Positions 45,404 through 58,263 of a stretch of 64,000 nt of DNA are shown piece after piece. A program made the position numbers and the translations under genes. The notes beneath the pieces are model-generated. The model saw only the letters and a program-made list of their open reading frames with translations, was not told the origin of the DNA and searched no databases. How positions within the stretch are numbered: the first letter of the stretch is position 1; each line of letters begins with the position of its first letter. This DNA comes from Bretschneidera sinensis (taxonomy: Eukaryota > Streptophyta > Magnoliopsida > Brassicales > Akaniaceae), in the NCBI GenBank assembly GCA_023935145.1, contig CM043698.1, positions 19,347,001-19,411,000 on the forward strand, in the 5' to 3' direction.

Positions 45404-47510
45404 CTTGTTTCTGTTCACTAATAATGGGAACATAGTCAAGATGATGAAAATTTCTTTCCAATGAACAAGATTTGAAAAATAATACAGATGAAGGTTCTGT
45501 AATATCATACTTTGATAGGGTTAATGTTTTCATCCAACAATCAGGTTCGCTTAATCATACTTGATTTGAATCTAATATAGAAAATGATTCAAAAGGCTTA
45601 CACCAAAGTCTCAGGCTTGACTAAATAGCTCCAGATAAGTCACATGAAGAAAGCAGAATCAACAGGTATAGCCATAGGCGCAACACAAAAGCCATGGGTT
45701 TATTCAAAATGATTTATGTACTTATCTTTTCCTGAAAAACGCGGCTTAATTTATAGCTGATATCTAAAGATCACACAGCTAATGCAAACACATATGACTC
45801 ACTTCCTCTTCATAGAAGAGATCAGAAGAACCAGGTTTTCCCTTTAATAGGAAAGTCAGATTATGAGCTTTCTTGATTTTAGATTGAAAATTCTGATCTT
45901 AATCCAAGAAGAGATGTACAAATTGACTTTCTGACTAACCCTTTCTCATCATTCATTACTTCTTGTTTTCTTCCCTGGGCATGAAATTTGTTTGCTCGCC
46001 ATCTAGAAACTTCAGAAACCGGTCTGTTCTGATAGACACTTAAGATCAAAATTTTCTTTACCTGATTTCCTTTAAAGTCTCTAATCTTACCCTTTTGTAT
46101 GAAAATCCAGTTTCTATTTGCTGATAAGACCACAATAGCACCTCCCTTTACAAGGTCGGTTCAGCTCCTTATTTTCCACATGTAGTTCAAGCAGGTTGAT
46201 TATCCTTGTTTCACCTAGAGACACCAGAATATCTTGTGATTCTTTTTACAAGACACTATGATATCTTGCATAATCAAAATCATTCATTTTGATTTTGAAG
46301 CATGTAGGACGTGTTCTAGTGCTCTTAAACAGTTGAATAAGCTCATTATGTGATACACTTCAGCAAAACACAAGTTGGTAGACAAAAGCATGACCGATTC
46401 CTCAAGTCCCTCACTCCCTCATGAAGCAAAACAAAATTATTCCTTAGCATTGAATTTCTATAAACTGTGATTGCTTGAAACTTAATGAAACTATTTTTGA
46501 ATCTCATTATGTTACTATAAAACCATAAACAGAACCCATAATAATTACCCAAATCGCAAACTAACTCCACTTCTCTGCATCATTTATAGATAATCTGTAC
46601 AAAACGCTTCTGGTGTAAATTTAACTTTAACTAGATGAAGGATACGCTGCCTTCAAATTACACCAAAAGCTAAATTCTGGTATCCCATCAAAACCCAAAT
46701 GTCAGTTTCTGTTCCTCTCACATATGCCTTAAGGTGATTGATTAGTTACAATGGTCTATATCACAACCCACCCCCCAAAAAAACTCTAATTTAGCTACTT
46801 CATTTATTCAATCTAAATTTAGCAATCAAGAAAATCATCCAAACTAAATGTGGGAATCAATATAATCTAAAAAGATTTAAAAATTAAACATGACCACATG
46901 ACAACATCAATACCTTCAAAACAGTCATAAACATTTTCTCAACTTGCTACTAAACTGAATTCCTATAAAAATATTCTTCTTTGGAAACAGAGAAATCAAC
47001 CAGAATAGAAAAAACAAAACAAAATTAGAACTTATCCTTTGCTACAATTATAAAAATAAAAAAAATCAACCAAGTCAATCACTTGCAGAACAGCTAGAAA
47101 AATTAGCTTATTTTCCTTGTTATCTTCAAAAATAAAAAACTATGACGCATATATCTTAGATTTCTTATCTCTTTTTTTTTTTTTTTTGGGGGGGGGGGGG
47201 GGGGGGATACATCACACATTCAATTTATTTCTTTACCCTCATTTTTCTCGATGACAAATCAGAGCATAAAGCTGATTCCATTAAAATAAAATAAATAGAG
47301 AGAGGGAGGGAGATCTATTAACATTACCCGATTTACGGTGACTGGAACCGGAGCTCCGGCGACCCAAAGAGAGTGAAACAATAGGATTTTGAGTGCGCAG
47401 GTAAGGGCTAAGAACGGGAAGAAGAGAGAAAGTAAGTGTCACATGAAAAATGAAAGAGATGTTGCGCGGGAGTACCGTTATTAATGGGGTTCCTGTGTGT
47501 GCATCAATTA
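45404..47510 (-). other. Probable 5'UTR intron and 5'UTR exon of the MYB-like gene
   Basis: Just upstream of the ATG, GTGAACAG|AAACAAG (exon start about 45410) can serve as a splice acceptor. On the same strand, the block at about 47328-47510 is GC-richer and ends ATCGG|GTAATG, a good donor at 47328. This implies a 5'UTR intron of about 1.9 kb. The stretch in between has no coding frame of note and contains a T16-G19 homopolymer junction at 47172-47206. Confidence 0.4.
47172..47206. repeat. T16-G19 homopolymer junction
   Basis: Sixteen T followed directly by nineteen G on the plus strand. Confidence 0.9.
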
Positions 47511-50500
47511 TCTGTTGCCACGTCAGATGACTGATCATCAAAAAAGCTTAATCAGATGATTTACCGTTATAACAATTGATTTATTTATTTTTACAACGTC
47601 TGGTTAATCTTCCTGATTGATAACGTGCCACAAGCGGTTACGTTCAAAACCTGGACCTTGATAAATCCGACTGCTAAAATCTTGGGCCTTTTGATTGAGC
47701 CCAAAGAATTTAACCTTTGTTTTAAATTGTTATTCACTTGGCCCTTTTTTTTATTTTTTATTTTTATTTTTGTGTCCACTAATCACTTGATAAGAAATTA
47801 TGAATTTAAAAGTAGACTTACTTGTTTAAGTTTTTATTGCAAATAAATAATAGTGGATACTCAAGTTCTTTGGTAAGTTCTTATTAAAAAAAATGTGATC
47901 TATGGTAAGTTTAAATTTGGAGTCATTGTACGAAATAGTCAAAACCAAACCATGAACTGATAATGGTTTCGTTTGGATTTTGATTTAATTCATTTTTATC
48001 CATTTAAATCTTTAATTCATTTTAAAAAACTACTTAAATCTCTACTTAAAACGTTACTTAAACGACACCAATATATATTCATCATCTTCTTTATATGAAC
48101 CTTTAATATTTGTGTTAATTTTGCAAACAAAATCATTGTAAATGAATGATTATGTAGGCAAATTACTTTATTTTAGGCATGATTTTTCAAGTTTTTTTTT
48201 TTTTTTTTTTTTGTAACATTTGCATGTGTTAACAATCATGTTTTAATTTCAAAATCTTTTTTTTTAAAGTTTTCTTCACATTGTAGAACATTTTGCATTA
48301 ATTATGAAAAAATTGAAGCAAAAATACTTTTTTTTTCAATAAAAGCCTTTCCAATATGATAGCAACAAATGGAGTCATTTCAAATGCCAAGAAATTCTAA
48401 CATAAAACATATTGATATATTTACTTTCTTGTGCTTTGTAGTGAAAAATGCAGCTTTACTTGTGTAACACAAGGGCAAAAAGGTGGAATCGATTTCTTTT
48501 CTTTTCTTTTCTTTTCCTTTTCCTTTTCCAGTATTGGATTCTTTACTCCTAAATATTGCTTCCAATATGGAAGCCATAAAGAGGAATCTAACATGATGGT
48601 GTTTGTTGATAAATGGCTCCAAAATAATTATAGAGGTTTGGTAAATATGAGCTGCCCCAAATGCTCATGGAGTTGACCACAATTGAATCAATAGGGAAAA
48701 ACATGACCAAATGACCCACACTCTGTAATTGCTTCCCTCTTGATCAATAATGCATGTTTCTTATTTCAACCCTCTTAAGTACCAAAAAGCAAAGGTGCTT
48801 CTCTAATCATCAACAACATTAAAAAGGGTACCCATAAAATTTGTTCATTGTAAAAGGAGATGCAATGGCAAAAGGTTTGACTCAGTTGAGAGCTTTAATC
48901 ATTGACCATAAAAACACTCTTAAGGCCAATCTATGATTTCTAGTAAAATTTTCTACTTATAGATGAGGGGATCAAAGCAGATGAAGGAAAAATATTATTT
49001 AATACTCCGGTTTAAATGGATTTCTTAATTTTTTAAAAATTTATTTAAATTTTATACTTCGTTGTGTTTGGTTTATTAATAAACTGTAAAATTCATTTAA
49101 AAATTAAATAACAACATGTTTGATTAATTTACAGATAAATTATATTTATAACCAAATTCTATGGATAGAATTTGCAAATAAACTCTACACATGAGTAATA
49201 CATGAATTTGATCTATAGTTTAATTAAAAACTATACCAGAGATGAAAATTTATTTGGAGAACATATGAATTGAATTCGTTTGCAAATAAATTTTAATTTC
49301 AGTTGGTTTGAAAATGAAAGTGTGAATTCATTTATAAACGATATATTTCTAGCTTCAATTTTTTAAAATGAATTGAATTCTATACTTGATTTTGTATCAA
49401 ACAGATTGTAGCTATAAAAGAAAAGCATAATGATTTCATTTGGCTTGAACATCATTGAGAATATCAGATTTCAACAAGATAATAGATGAGTAGTATGATT
49501 ATCATTTTCATCCTCATGTGGGCGTGCTAAAATTTTTGCTTGTTTGTCTTTGTGTTCATTAACATTGTTGATCTAAATCATCATAAAAGATCTAATTATT
49601 TATCTTTCTAATTCTCATGCTCACCTACCTTAATCTCTCCAAATGCAGTTTAAAGACAAAATTTAGCACAATTAGCATGCTCTGTCTAGATAATTCATCA
49701 ACTTTACCATTCCATTTCAAGTAATTAATTGACAATATCATCTCACTAACTCAACATTGTTATTTATTGCCAAGGCCAAGGATTGCATTTGTCTCACATA
49801 TATAATAGATAAACATTTAAGGATCTAAAGAAATCTTAAAATGGGTAAAGATCTTTGTTTAAAGTTTCATTTTCCTATGGTTTTTACTTGGAATTCACTA
49901 AAATTAATGCAAACATTGTAGCTCCCTCGATATTCAAAAAGGGATACTAAGACTACATTCAATTGTAAAAAAAAATTAATATTCATACAAATTAGACTTT
50001 TAAAATTCAATTTTATTAAAAATTCTTTAGAAACCAAATTTTGTTTTTCTACAATTGATCGTACCCTAACATTTCCAAGAGGACCATGAAATTTTTGGAG
50101 GTAGGACATTGTGTAGGAAATATGCCAATGTCATTGTAAATTTTGAATTTCAATAAAATTGCGGTTTTTCATTAGTTTTTGATATAATTAAGCATGCACA
50201 AGAGAGAAAAACTTGTCAGAAACTTTCATCAACTACTAGTTTTCACTTCACAAAGGAGAAGACACAAATGATCAAATAAGTATGCAGACCCATTAATTAC
50301 TCATCCTTGTAATTGATTATGAGTAATCAAAATGCTTATACATGTTGATGGAGAGCACAAAGATTATGTTATACTAAGAAAAAGCATGCGGCATTAATAT
50401 ATGGTGCTTTGCAATGCACTAGCTAGAGAATAGAAATTGAAGGAGACAGAAGCCGCAGAGGAATGTTTCTGGTCCCAACGACTAGAATGCATGACTTAAT

Positions 50501-50952
50501 AAGGAGTGACTGTGGTGCCCAACAGATCCCATGAATATGTTGCAGTGCACCTAACACAGGACCTCTTTTGGAGATGGGAACTCATGCTTTGTTTTTAATT
50601 ATATCAGCAATAACATGGGTGGTTTTTATTCTATTTTGTTAAAAAGACAAACTCATTATGGTTTATCATGATGAGTTGGAAGATAATCAACATTCTCTCT
50701 TGGTGACTTGCACATATTCAAAAAAAGGAAAACTTATGCAAAGAAAAACAAAAGTAAAAGAAGGGTGAGAGGGGGAATGGAGTTTTACTCTTGGGGTTTT
50801 GACATTGATATCCTTTATGTTTGGCATGCATATTGGACATAAATAGCACTTCTGTTTTTTCCTTTATTATTTTTATGATGCCATTAATTAAAATTTATTT
50901 ATAATTTTTTATCTTTAGAAGTGGGCTCTCTCGTCATGTTTGTTTTTGGGAG

Positions 50953-51109
50953 ATCAACCACTCTGCAGAAAAAATTGTGAAGTAAAGCCATTAATACATT
51001 GTTTTTGTACATGAATTTTAACTTTTTAAATTTTGAGATTTAACGTGAACCACTTTACAATCAAATTTATGTATACTATAAGTTTTACTTCACATTTTTT
51101 TTACTGCAG
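50953..51109. mobile_element. MITE-like foldback (family with 37592-37746)
   Basis: Left arm CTGCAGAAAAAATTGTGAAG and right arm CTTCACATTTTTTTTACTGCAG are inverted copies. The interior shares the TACATGAATTTTAACTTTTT and GAACCACTTTACAATC themes with the other copy. Non-coding. Confidence 0.55.
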
Positions 51110-51214
51110 ATGAATTAATCTTTATTTTTTAGTAGTGATAAAGAAATCACTTAACATTTTTTTACTACAGATGAATTAATCTTTATTTTTGAGTAGTGAT
51201 AGAGAAATCGCTTA
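51092..51214. repeat. 62-bp tandem duplication
   Basis: ACATTTTTTTACT(G/A)CAG followed by ATGAATTAATCTTTATTTTT starts at 51092 and again at 51154. It overlaps the right arm of the foldback just before it, so one MITE end was duplicated. Confidence 0.85.
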
Positions 51215-51648
51215 TTGGGAAACCACAAACATCCATGTGCGCTATCCGTCGATCAAGATGCACCATATTGATAGGATTTTTACGTTTTCCGCTTTGACCC
51301 TTATGCGTTATTACTCGAATTTTGGAAAGTTACCTTAAATTTATTTCAAAAAAATTACTCGGGGAGGATCGAATGTAAGTTGTACGAGTCTGCATTCTCC
51401 AATCTTTATTCTTAGTTTTTACATTAATAGCAACTAATAGCAGATAATTTGATGGAAATTTTTTTCCTTTTAACTCTATTTCAAAGATCAACTTACTAAT
51501 GGGAATAGACCTCTAATTTTTTTTTTTAAAAATATACTTTTAAAAAATTTAGTTAAGAAACACACAGAAAAAATAAATACTTCAAAAAAAAAAGTAATCA
51601 GTTTTTAGAGTAGCAAAATAATAATTATATATTATATATAGTGCTCTT

Positions 51649-51651
<3 letters not shown>

Positions 51652-51695
<44 letters not shown>
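51652..51695. repeat. (AT)n microsatellite, 44 bp
   Basis: An uninterrupted AT dinucleotide run. Confidence 0.95.
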
Positions 51696-51698
<3 letters not shown>

Positions 51699-52710
51699 AT
51701 GTGAGTTGATGGTAAAAAAAAAGTATAAAGCATGAATTAAAAAACAAAATAACAAAGGCCACATGATCTAAGCAAGCCTCCAATAGCTTTTTATATATTG
51801 TCCATATATATGTCCTTATTAATTACCCAATTAATTTGGTGTTAAAAAAATATCCTTAAATTATGTGTAAGTCCAATAGTTCCATGTGAATAAGGAATTT
51901 TGGGTTTTGGGCTTCAAGGTGGGTGCGGATTCTCGAGTCCACAAAGCTTAAGGCCATGTGATAAAGCAGCTTTCATCTTCTTGTAAAGCGACCACGCCCG
52001 TTTGGCGGCAATCATGCGGTCTACTTTGTTATAATTTCCTTCACTACTACCGTTTGTTTATTTCTTTTTATTTTTTATTTACCTATTTTTGTCTCCCCCT
52101 ATGTACCTTGTTATTCTACAAATTACTTTCTCCAAATTCCACCCTTTTACCATGATATCCCCCTCCCATTTTTTTTTTTTACAATAAATCAATAAGAAAA
52201 AATAAAAACAATCTTTTACTCATTGTCTCATTTAAGCCCCTCTGGCTAGTTCACATTAAAAAAAACATATCTAGCTACCCACCAAATTTTTGGCATCAAA
52301 TAAATTAGTGAGTGAATTTGAATTTGGGTTTCACTAGATTAAAATTTTTTATTTTGGGTGTGCCCAAATTAAAAACTTATCAGTGGCTAAATCATGGTGG
52401 ATTAGCAAAAAATATGAAAAATTAAGGCAAAATTAGGAGAAAAACAAAGGTAATCGGCTCGGGAAGCGAGGAGAGCCGCTCGTGCGGACAAGCCAATCAC
52501 GCTCTCTAAAAATGATTAGTTTTTTAAAAACGTGATAAGACAATTTTAATTCATTATCTAAACAACAAAAGTTTTAATTACAGAAAAGGACTCCAAAACC
52601 AAAAAAAGAAGAAGGGATTTACTCGCTTCCCAAAACCGCTTTCTCTCTAATGTACCTTTCACTCCAAACACAGCCTTTCTCACACATCGAGGCCTACTCT
52701 CGTCTGTCTT

Positions 52711-52873
52711 TGTGTATATATATCACTAAATCTATATACCTCTCTTCACCTTCACTACTTGTATTCTCATCAGTCAATCCCCTTATTCCATAGATCGATA
52801 ACACACTATAAACAAAAGTCCCGTATACACTCACCCATTAGCGAAAATAGAATTATAAGATAGAGAGAGAGAG
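52711..52873 (+). promoter_or_regulatory. LAX2 core promoter and 5'UTR (approximate)
   Basis: A TATATATAT string at about 52715-52723 lies some 155 bp upstream of the ATG. The leader that follows is pyrimidine-rich and ends in GATAGAGAGAGAGAG just before the start codon. The exact transcription start cannot be seen. Confidence 0.4.
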
Positions 52874-55800
52874 ATGGAAAGTGATAAGGTGGTGGAGACA
52901 GTGATAGTAGGGAAGTATGTGGAGATGGAGACTGAAGGGAAACCAAACGGCGTCAAATCAAAGCTTTCTAAGTTTTTTTGGCATGGTGGTTCTGTTTATG
53001 ATGCTTGGTTTAGTTGTGCTTCAAATCAGGTTAATTAGTTTCTTATATATTTCCTCAATCAGTTTCATCTTTGCAATCAGTACTAATAAACATTATTGTT
53101 CATATATGTTTCAGGTGGCACAAGTGTTGCTTACACTGCCATACTCATTTTCCCAGTTGGGGATGCTATCTGGCATATTATTTCAGCTGTTCTATGGGTT
53201 GTTGGGTAGCTGGACTGCTTATCTAATTAGCATACTCTATGTTGAATACAGAACAAGAAAAGAAAGAGAGAAAGTTGATTTCAGGAACCATGTCATTCAG
53301 GTTAATTTAATTTCTTTTGTATCTCTATTAATGAAACAAACATGAACTTGAGATAAAAATGACAATATTTCTCTTACTTTTAGATCTTATTAATCCATAA
53401 TCTAACATGGGTTTTCATGTTTTTAATCATATAATTAGTGGTTTGAAGTTCTTGATGGGCTCCTTGGAAAGCATTGGAGGAACGTGGGTCTGGCATTTAA
53501 CTGCACTTTCCTTCTCTTTGGATCTGTCATTCAACTCATAGCTTGTGCAAGGTATCTCAAAATCTCTTGACTCTTGCTTTTTCTGTATCGTTAAACAAAT
53601 TTTTTTAAAAAAAATCATAAATCTGACAGTTTTGGGGAATCTAGCTTCAGTTTTAATTTATGTTATTAATTATATAATTAATTTTGCAGCAATATATATT
53701 ATATAAATGACAATCTGGACAAGAGGACTTGGACTTACATCTTCGGGGCTTGTTGTGCAACAACAGTCTTTATTCCTTCATTTCACAACTACAGAATCTG
53801 GTCCTTTCTTGGCCTTATCATGACCACTTACACTGCTTGGTACCTCACCATTGCTTCCCTCCTTCATGGCCAGGTAATTAGTTAATTCACCTTTCAATAA
53901 TTTCAATCTATATATAAATCAATGCATTTTTTTAACTCATGCAGATGTTAGACATGTGTCACATCATAAGTGGGTACCCTGTCTAGTCTAGTGGTATATG
54001 TACGTTGTGCTTTGAAATGAATTCAGTCAAACAAAACATAGGTTGTCCCATTTCTTGTCATTTGTCAAGAAAAGTTTCAAAGCCATAAAGTGTTAATTAA
54101 GCTCTTAATGGTATTGTTAATCTTGTAAATTAATTTAATATGATATTTGTTGTGGATTTATGTGTAGGTTGAGGGAGTTAAGCATTCAGGTCCAACCAAG
54201 TTGGTGCTATATTTCACTGGGGCCACAAACATTCTCTACACATTTGGGGGACATGCTGTTACTGTGTACGACAAGCTTGCATTAAGAATTCGTGCCTTTT
54301 ACGTTATTTACAAATTTATCCATGTTTTTTTTAAATGAATTATGGTTTTATATTTGGTCATTATACACAAATGCATGAAAACATGGTTTCACGTCGTTTT
54401 GTGAAAATGACTAAACCTTCAATTCTTTAGGCATGATCAGACCACGTCATATCATGACCAATCTCTATCCAAAAGCATTATATTGAACATTGTAGTAAAG
54501 CTTTATCATTCCCAAATTGCCCTTGCTAAGCGTGGGAGGCAAAAGGTCCTCTCTTTTTATTCTTGGGAACTCTACTCTTCCTTTTCAATGTAGAAAGCCA
54601 CTGCTCTTTTTTCCTTATTTGCTTTTGCTTTTTATCATGAGGAAGAGGCCAATGGGGGTCCAGCTTTATTAGTGAATCCTGTGATAAATACACACTGGTC
54701 ATTGGCTATAATACTCAGCTCTGATCACCAAAGCCCATAATCAGCTTTTTTAGGCTATGGACCCTTCTTAATAAAATTGTGTTTAAAGCATCTGTAAATA
54801 ATTAAAAAGATGCTGTTACTGCAAATATGTAAATATTAAAGATGGTATTGTGTATGCAGGGAGATCATGCACGCAATGTGGAAGCCACAGAAATTCAAGG
54901 CCATATACTTGCTGGCTACAGTGTATGTGATGACACTGACACTTCCCTCTGCAGCAGCTGTTTATTGGGCATTTGGAGACATGCTTCTCAATCACTCAAA
55001 TGCCTTTGCTCTCTTCCCAAAATCACCCCTCAGGGACATGGCTGTCATTTTAATGCTCATCCACCAGGCATGCATACACATACATACAATTCATGTACCT
55101 AGCATATATAAAGGAAAGTGATTCTGTGAGTTCGTGGTCACCATGAGCATGAACTCACAATTGTTGGATCAAAATTCAAATTATGATTCAATGATTGTGA
55201 GCTTTTGTTCACAGTTAACACGAGCTAACAAAATTGTTATCCATATGTTAATGTTTCTTATCACTGTATTGACATTTTTATTGCGATTTGTGCAGTTTAT
55301 AACATTTGGGTTTGCATGCACACCACTGTATTTTGTGTGGGAGAAGGCAATAGGGATGCATGAGTGCAAGAGCTTGTGCAAGAGAGCAGCAGCAAGATTG
55401 CCTGTGGTGATCCCCATCTGGTTTTTGGCTATCATCTTCCCCTTTTTTGGACCCATCAACTCCACCGTTGGATCACTACTTGTTAGCTTCACAGTCTACA
55501 TCATCCCTTCTCTGGCCTACATCTTCACCTTCAAATCAGCTGCTGCCCGTGAGGTAATCCACCTTATTATCCCTAAAGCTATACTATTACTAGTATTAAT
55601 ACAAGTACTTAAAATTAACTAGAACTAGTAGTTAATCAAATCTTGGCATTTTGATAATTAGAGGAAGACAAAATGCTACGTTGGATATCTCAGAAATGCA
55701 GTTTTGTCAGATTCAAAAAGTTTGACTCCACAGTGATTAACTTAGTAGTTAATACTATTAAAGCTCCAAGTGTAAAGAATAAGTAAAACAGAGACTGGTT

Positions 55801-56585
55801 GCGTGTGGTCAGAGTTTAGCAGACCAGTGCCTGCCCTTTCTCCTAAATTGATAATCCTTTGGATTTCTTTTCTTACCATATTCATCAACTTCCATATTAA
55901 CATTTCGATAATTGGGTTTTTAATGTTGTTCAGTTTTCACTTTGCTTAATTCTTGTAAAAAGAACCCAATTGGTGCAAAAGGTACGAGATTCTTGCTGCA
56001 ACAATAATGCAGAATATCTGTCCGTATACCTGATACCCAATATCTTCAGGGGAGTACTCCATAAACAGTCTTTTCTTGATCTGTTATATGCCACCGTACA
56101 CACTACACTGTGAACACAAAAAAGCACCAAGATAAGCATGGAAATATGATGCCAACGTCAGGATCTAATACCCAATTGGATGATTAAATGACTACTAACC
56201 GTTTGATCCATGAAAACCCAGATTTTGTATTTGTTGTTTTTGTTGATTTGGTCAAAGTGTAACATGTTTGATTTGATGGACGGTTGTGATTGTACAGAAC
56301 GCAGTGGAGCAGCCGCCGAAGCTCGTAGGGAGGTGGGTAGGGGCATACACGATCAATGTGTTTGTTGTTGTGTGGGTCTTGGTGGTAGGGTTTGGATTTG
56401 GTGGGTGGGCGAGCATGACAAACTTCATACACCAAATTGACACGTTTGGATTATTCACCAAGTGTTACCAATGCCCACCACAATCAATGTCACTATCACC
56501 ACCACCACCGCCTCACCACCTCAATGGCACCGCGGCTGCGGCTCCTCCTCTCCACCACTCCGGCAACCACACTCGCAGCCCTTGA
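52874..56585 (+). CDS. LAX2: AUX1/LAX auxin influx carrier, LAX2 type (8 exons)
   Basis: Exons 52874-53029, 53115-53300, 53439-53551, 53690-53873, 54168-54265, 54860-55067, 55296-55553 and 56298-56585 join in frame to 496 residues, the usual AUX1/LAX size. The protein is a plasma-membrane proton/auxin symporter of the amino-acid/auxin permease family. Conserved blocks are all intact: FWHGGSVYDAWFSCASNQVA, ASNIYYINDNLDKRTWTYIF, GGHAVTVEIMHAMWKPQKFK and FITFGFACTPLYFVWEK, with about 11 membrane spans. The N-terminus (VVETVIVGKYVEME) and the TFGLFTKCYQCPP tail match LAX2 best from memory of the family. The C-terminal 30 residues, Pro/His/Ala-rich, are variable. Intron 6 starts GC (CAG|GCATGC, 55068) and ends TGCAG. 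No alternative GT donor keeps the conserved HQ-FITFGF junction. LAX2 members act in vascular patterning; the role here is inferred. Confidence 0.96.
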
Positions 56586-57997
56586 TTTGGCCACTTTCAG
56601 AATTGCTAATTCCAGAGAATTTCCTCGTGGATTCACAAATTGCAACCACTAAGTAATTTCTTTGGGGTATTTAGAGAATAGGCAGGGAAAAAAATGGAGT
56701 TGGAGTTAAAACCCATCGATTTAATGTCTTCTGGGTAGTAATACACATACACATGTCACTTGCCAGCCTATTTTCTATGTATTCCTGTCTATTTATTTTT
56801 AGCTTGGAAAGTTTGCTGTGCATTTTAAGAGAAGAAAAGAAAAGGTTGTATGGGGGAAAAATGTGTACTCTTAGCGATGATGCCAAATGCTCATTTATTA
56901 ATGCCATAATAGAAGAAGAGTTTCACCTCTCTCTCATTGCACAATTTAATTAATTTTTAAATTTTCAATTTGTGACAACTTGATCCTTTAAGTACTTGTA
57001 TATTGCAATTTAAAGTTCTAAATTGTTATCGAGATTTCCAAAAGACTTCAGGTGCAATATATTAAAATTTTAAAAACCTTCCATGCAATTATACCAAAGT
57101 GACTTGCCTTATATATGTATTCCAAGAATCAGAGAAAATACAAATATGCATACTTGAAAGTATTTGAAGCAACGTCCCCGTGTCGTTTAACGCAATGGTG
57201 CCCAATAGGACGCAAGTTCGATTGCCTCTCCCCTATTTTGTAAAGTGTATTATTTTTATTTTTTATTCATGTTTATAATTTTATTCTTTTAAGTTTATGT
57301 TGATTTGTATACTTAATATATTTGCATTATTACAATTACTGCAGAATAAAAATTATTAAGAACATAGAAAGATTATTACGACTCGGTTCTGTATCATTCA
57401 AGAAATCATAGATCAGTAGATTCAGTAAGGGTATTTAATTTTTGTTTTTTTTATTATCTTTGGTGTTTATTGTAGATTTTATTTTGGTATTAATCTATTG
57501 TTCGTTGGTCTTCTACTATATGTTTTTGGATTCTAAGGATTGAAGGAAACCTCAAATAATTACATACTATATAAAACAAAACACCTTCAAAAAATAAAGT
57601 TTGAATCCAAAAACAAAAAGAATAGGAAAATCTAGAAAAGTGAACGAACTATATTCATCAACGAAATTTTTTTTATTTTAATTTTAAATATTAAATTTAA
57701 TTAAATTAATTTAGAATATTATCTAAAAAATATGTTCCAAATTGGCATACTTACATTTATATATCTTAAAATTTACTAAATTTTATTTTAGGTATTAACA
57801 AAAAACTAAATATTCACTACTTTAATATAACTAAACTAAACAGTGTTATCTTACGAAAAACAGTCAGCATCTTGGATGACAAATAAACCATCAATCACAT
57901 CGATTGGTTGTAACGCAAGAACGAGAATGATATGGGGTCACATTTTATTTTCATGAACAAAATATTCTTGTGCATTTGCACGGGTTCAAAGCTTGCT

Positions 57998-58263
57998 ATG
58001 GTTAGAATTTAGAAGTGCATCTGTTTATACTAAAAATTATTTAACGATGTAGCTTGTCCTGATTGGACCACGTGGAAAGGCCTTAGCAAGTAAGAGAGAA
58101 TAATGTTGAAAAAATGTGACTTTTTTTATCAATCAAAACTAATTATGGTTAGAATCTAGAAGTGCATCTGTTTATACTAAAAATAATTTAACGATGTGGC
58201 TTGTCCTGATTGGGCCATGTGGAAATGCCTTATCAAGTAAAAGAGAATAAAGTTGGAAAAGGA
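57998..58263. repeat. ~147-bp direct tandem duplication
   Basis: ATGGTTAGAAT(T/C)TAGAAGTG starts units at 57998 and 58145. Both contain GCATCTGTTTATACTAAAAA, then TAACGATGT(A/G)GCTTGTCCTG and CAAGTAA(G/A)AGAGAATAA. The second unit is slightly shorter and leads into LTR-like sequence. Confidence 0.88.

Larger units (their letters stand above)
47511..52873. other. Intergenic between MYB-like gene and LAX2
   Basis: 5.4 kb without a recognisable gene. It holds a foldback (50953-51109), a 62-bp tandem duplication (51092-51214), an (AT)n run (51652-51695) and, from about 52600, the LAX2 promoter and 5'UTR. Short frames at 47625, 48431 and 51958 carry no domain. Confidence 0.6.
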
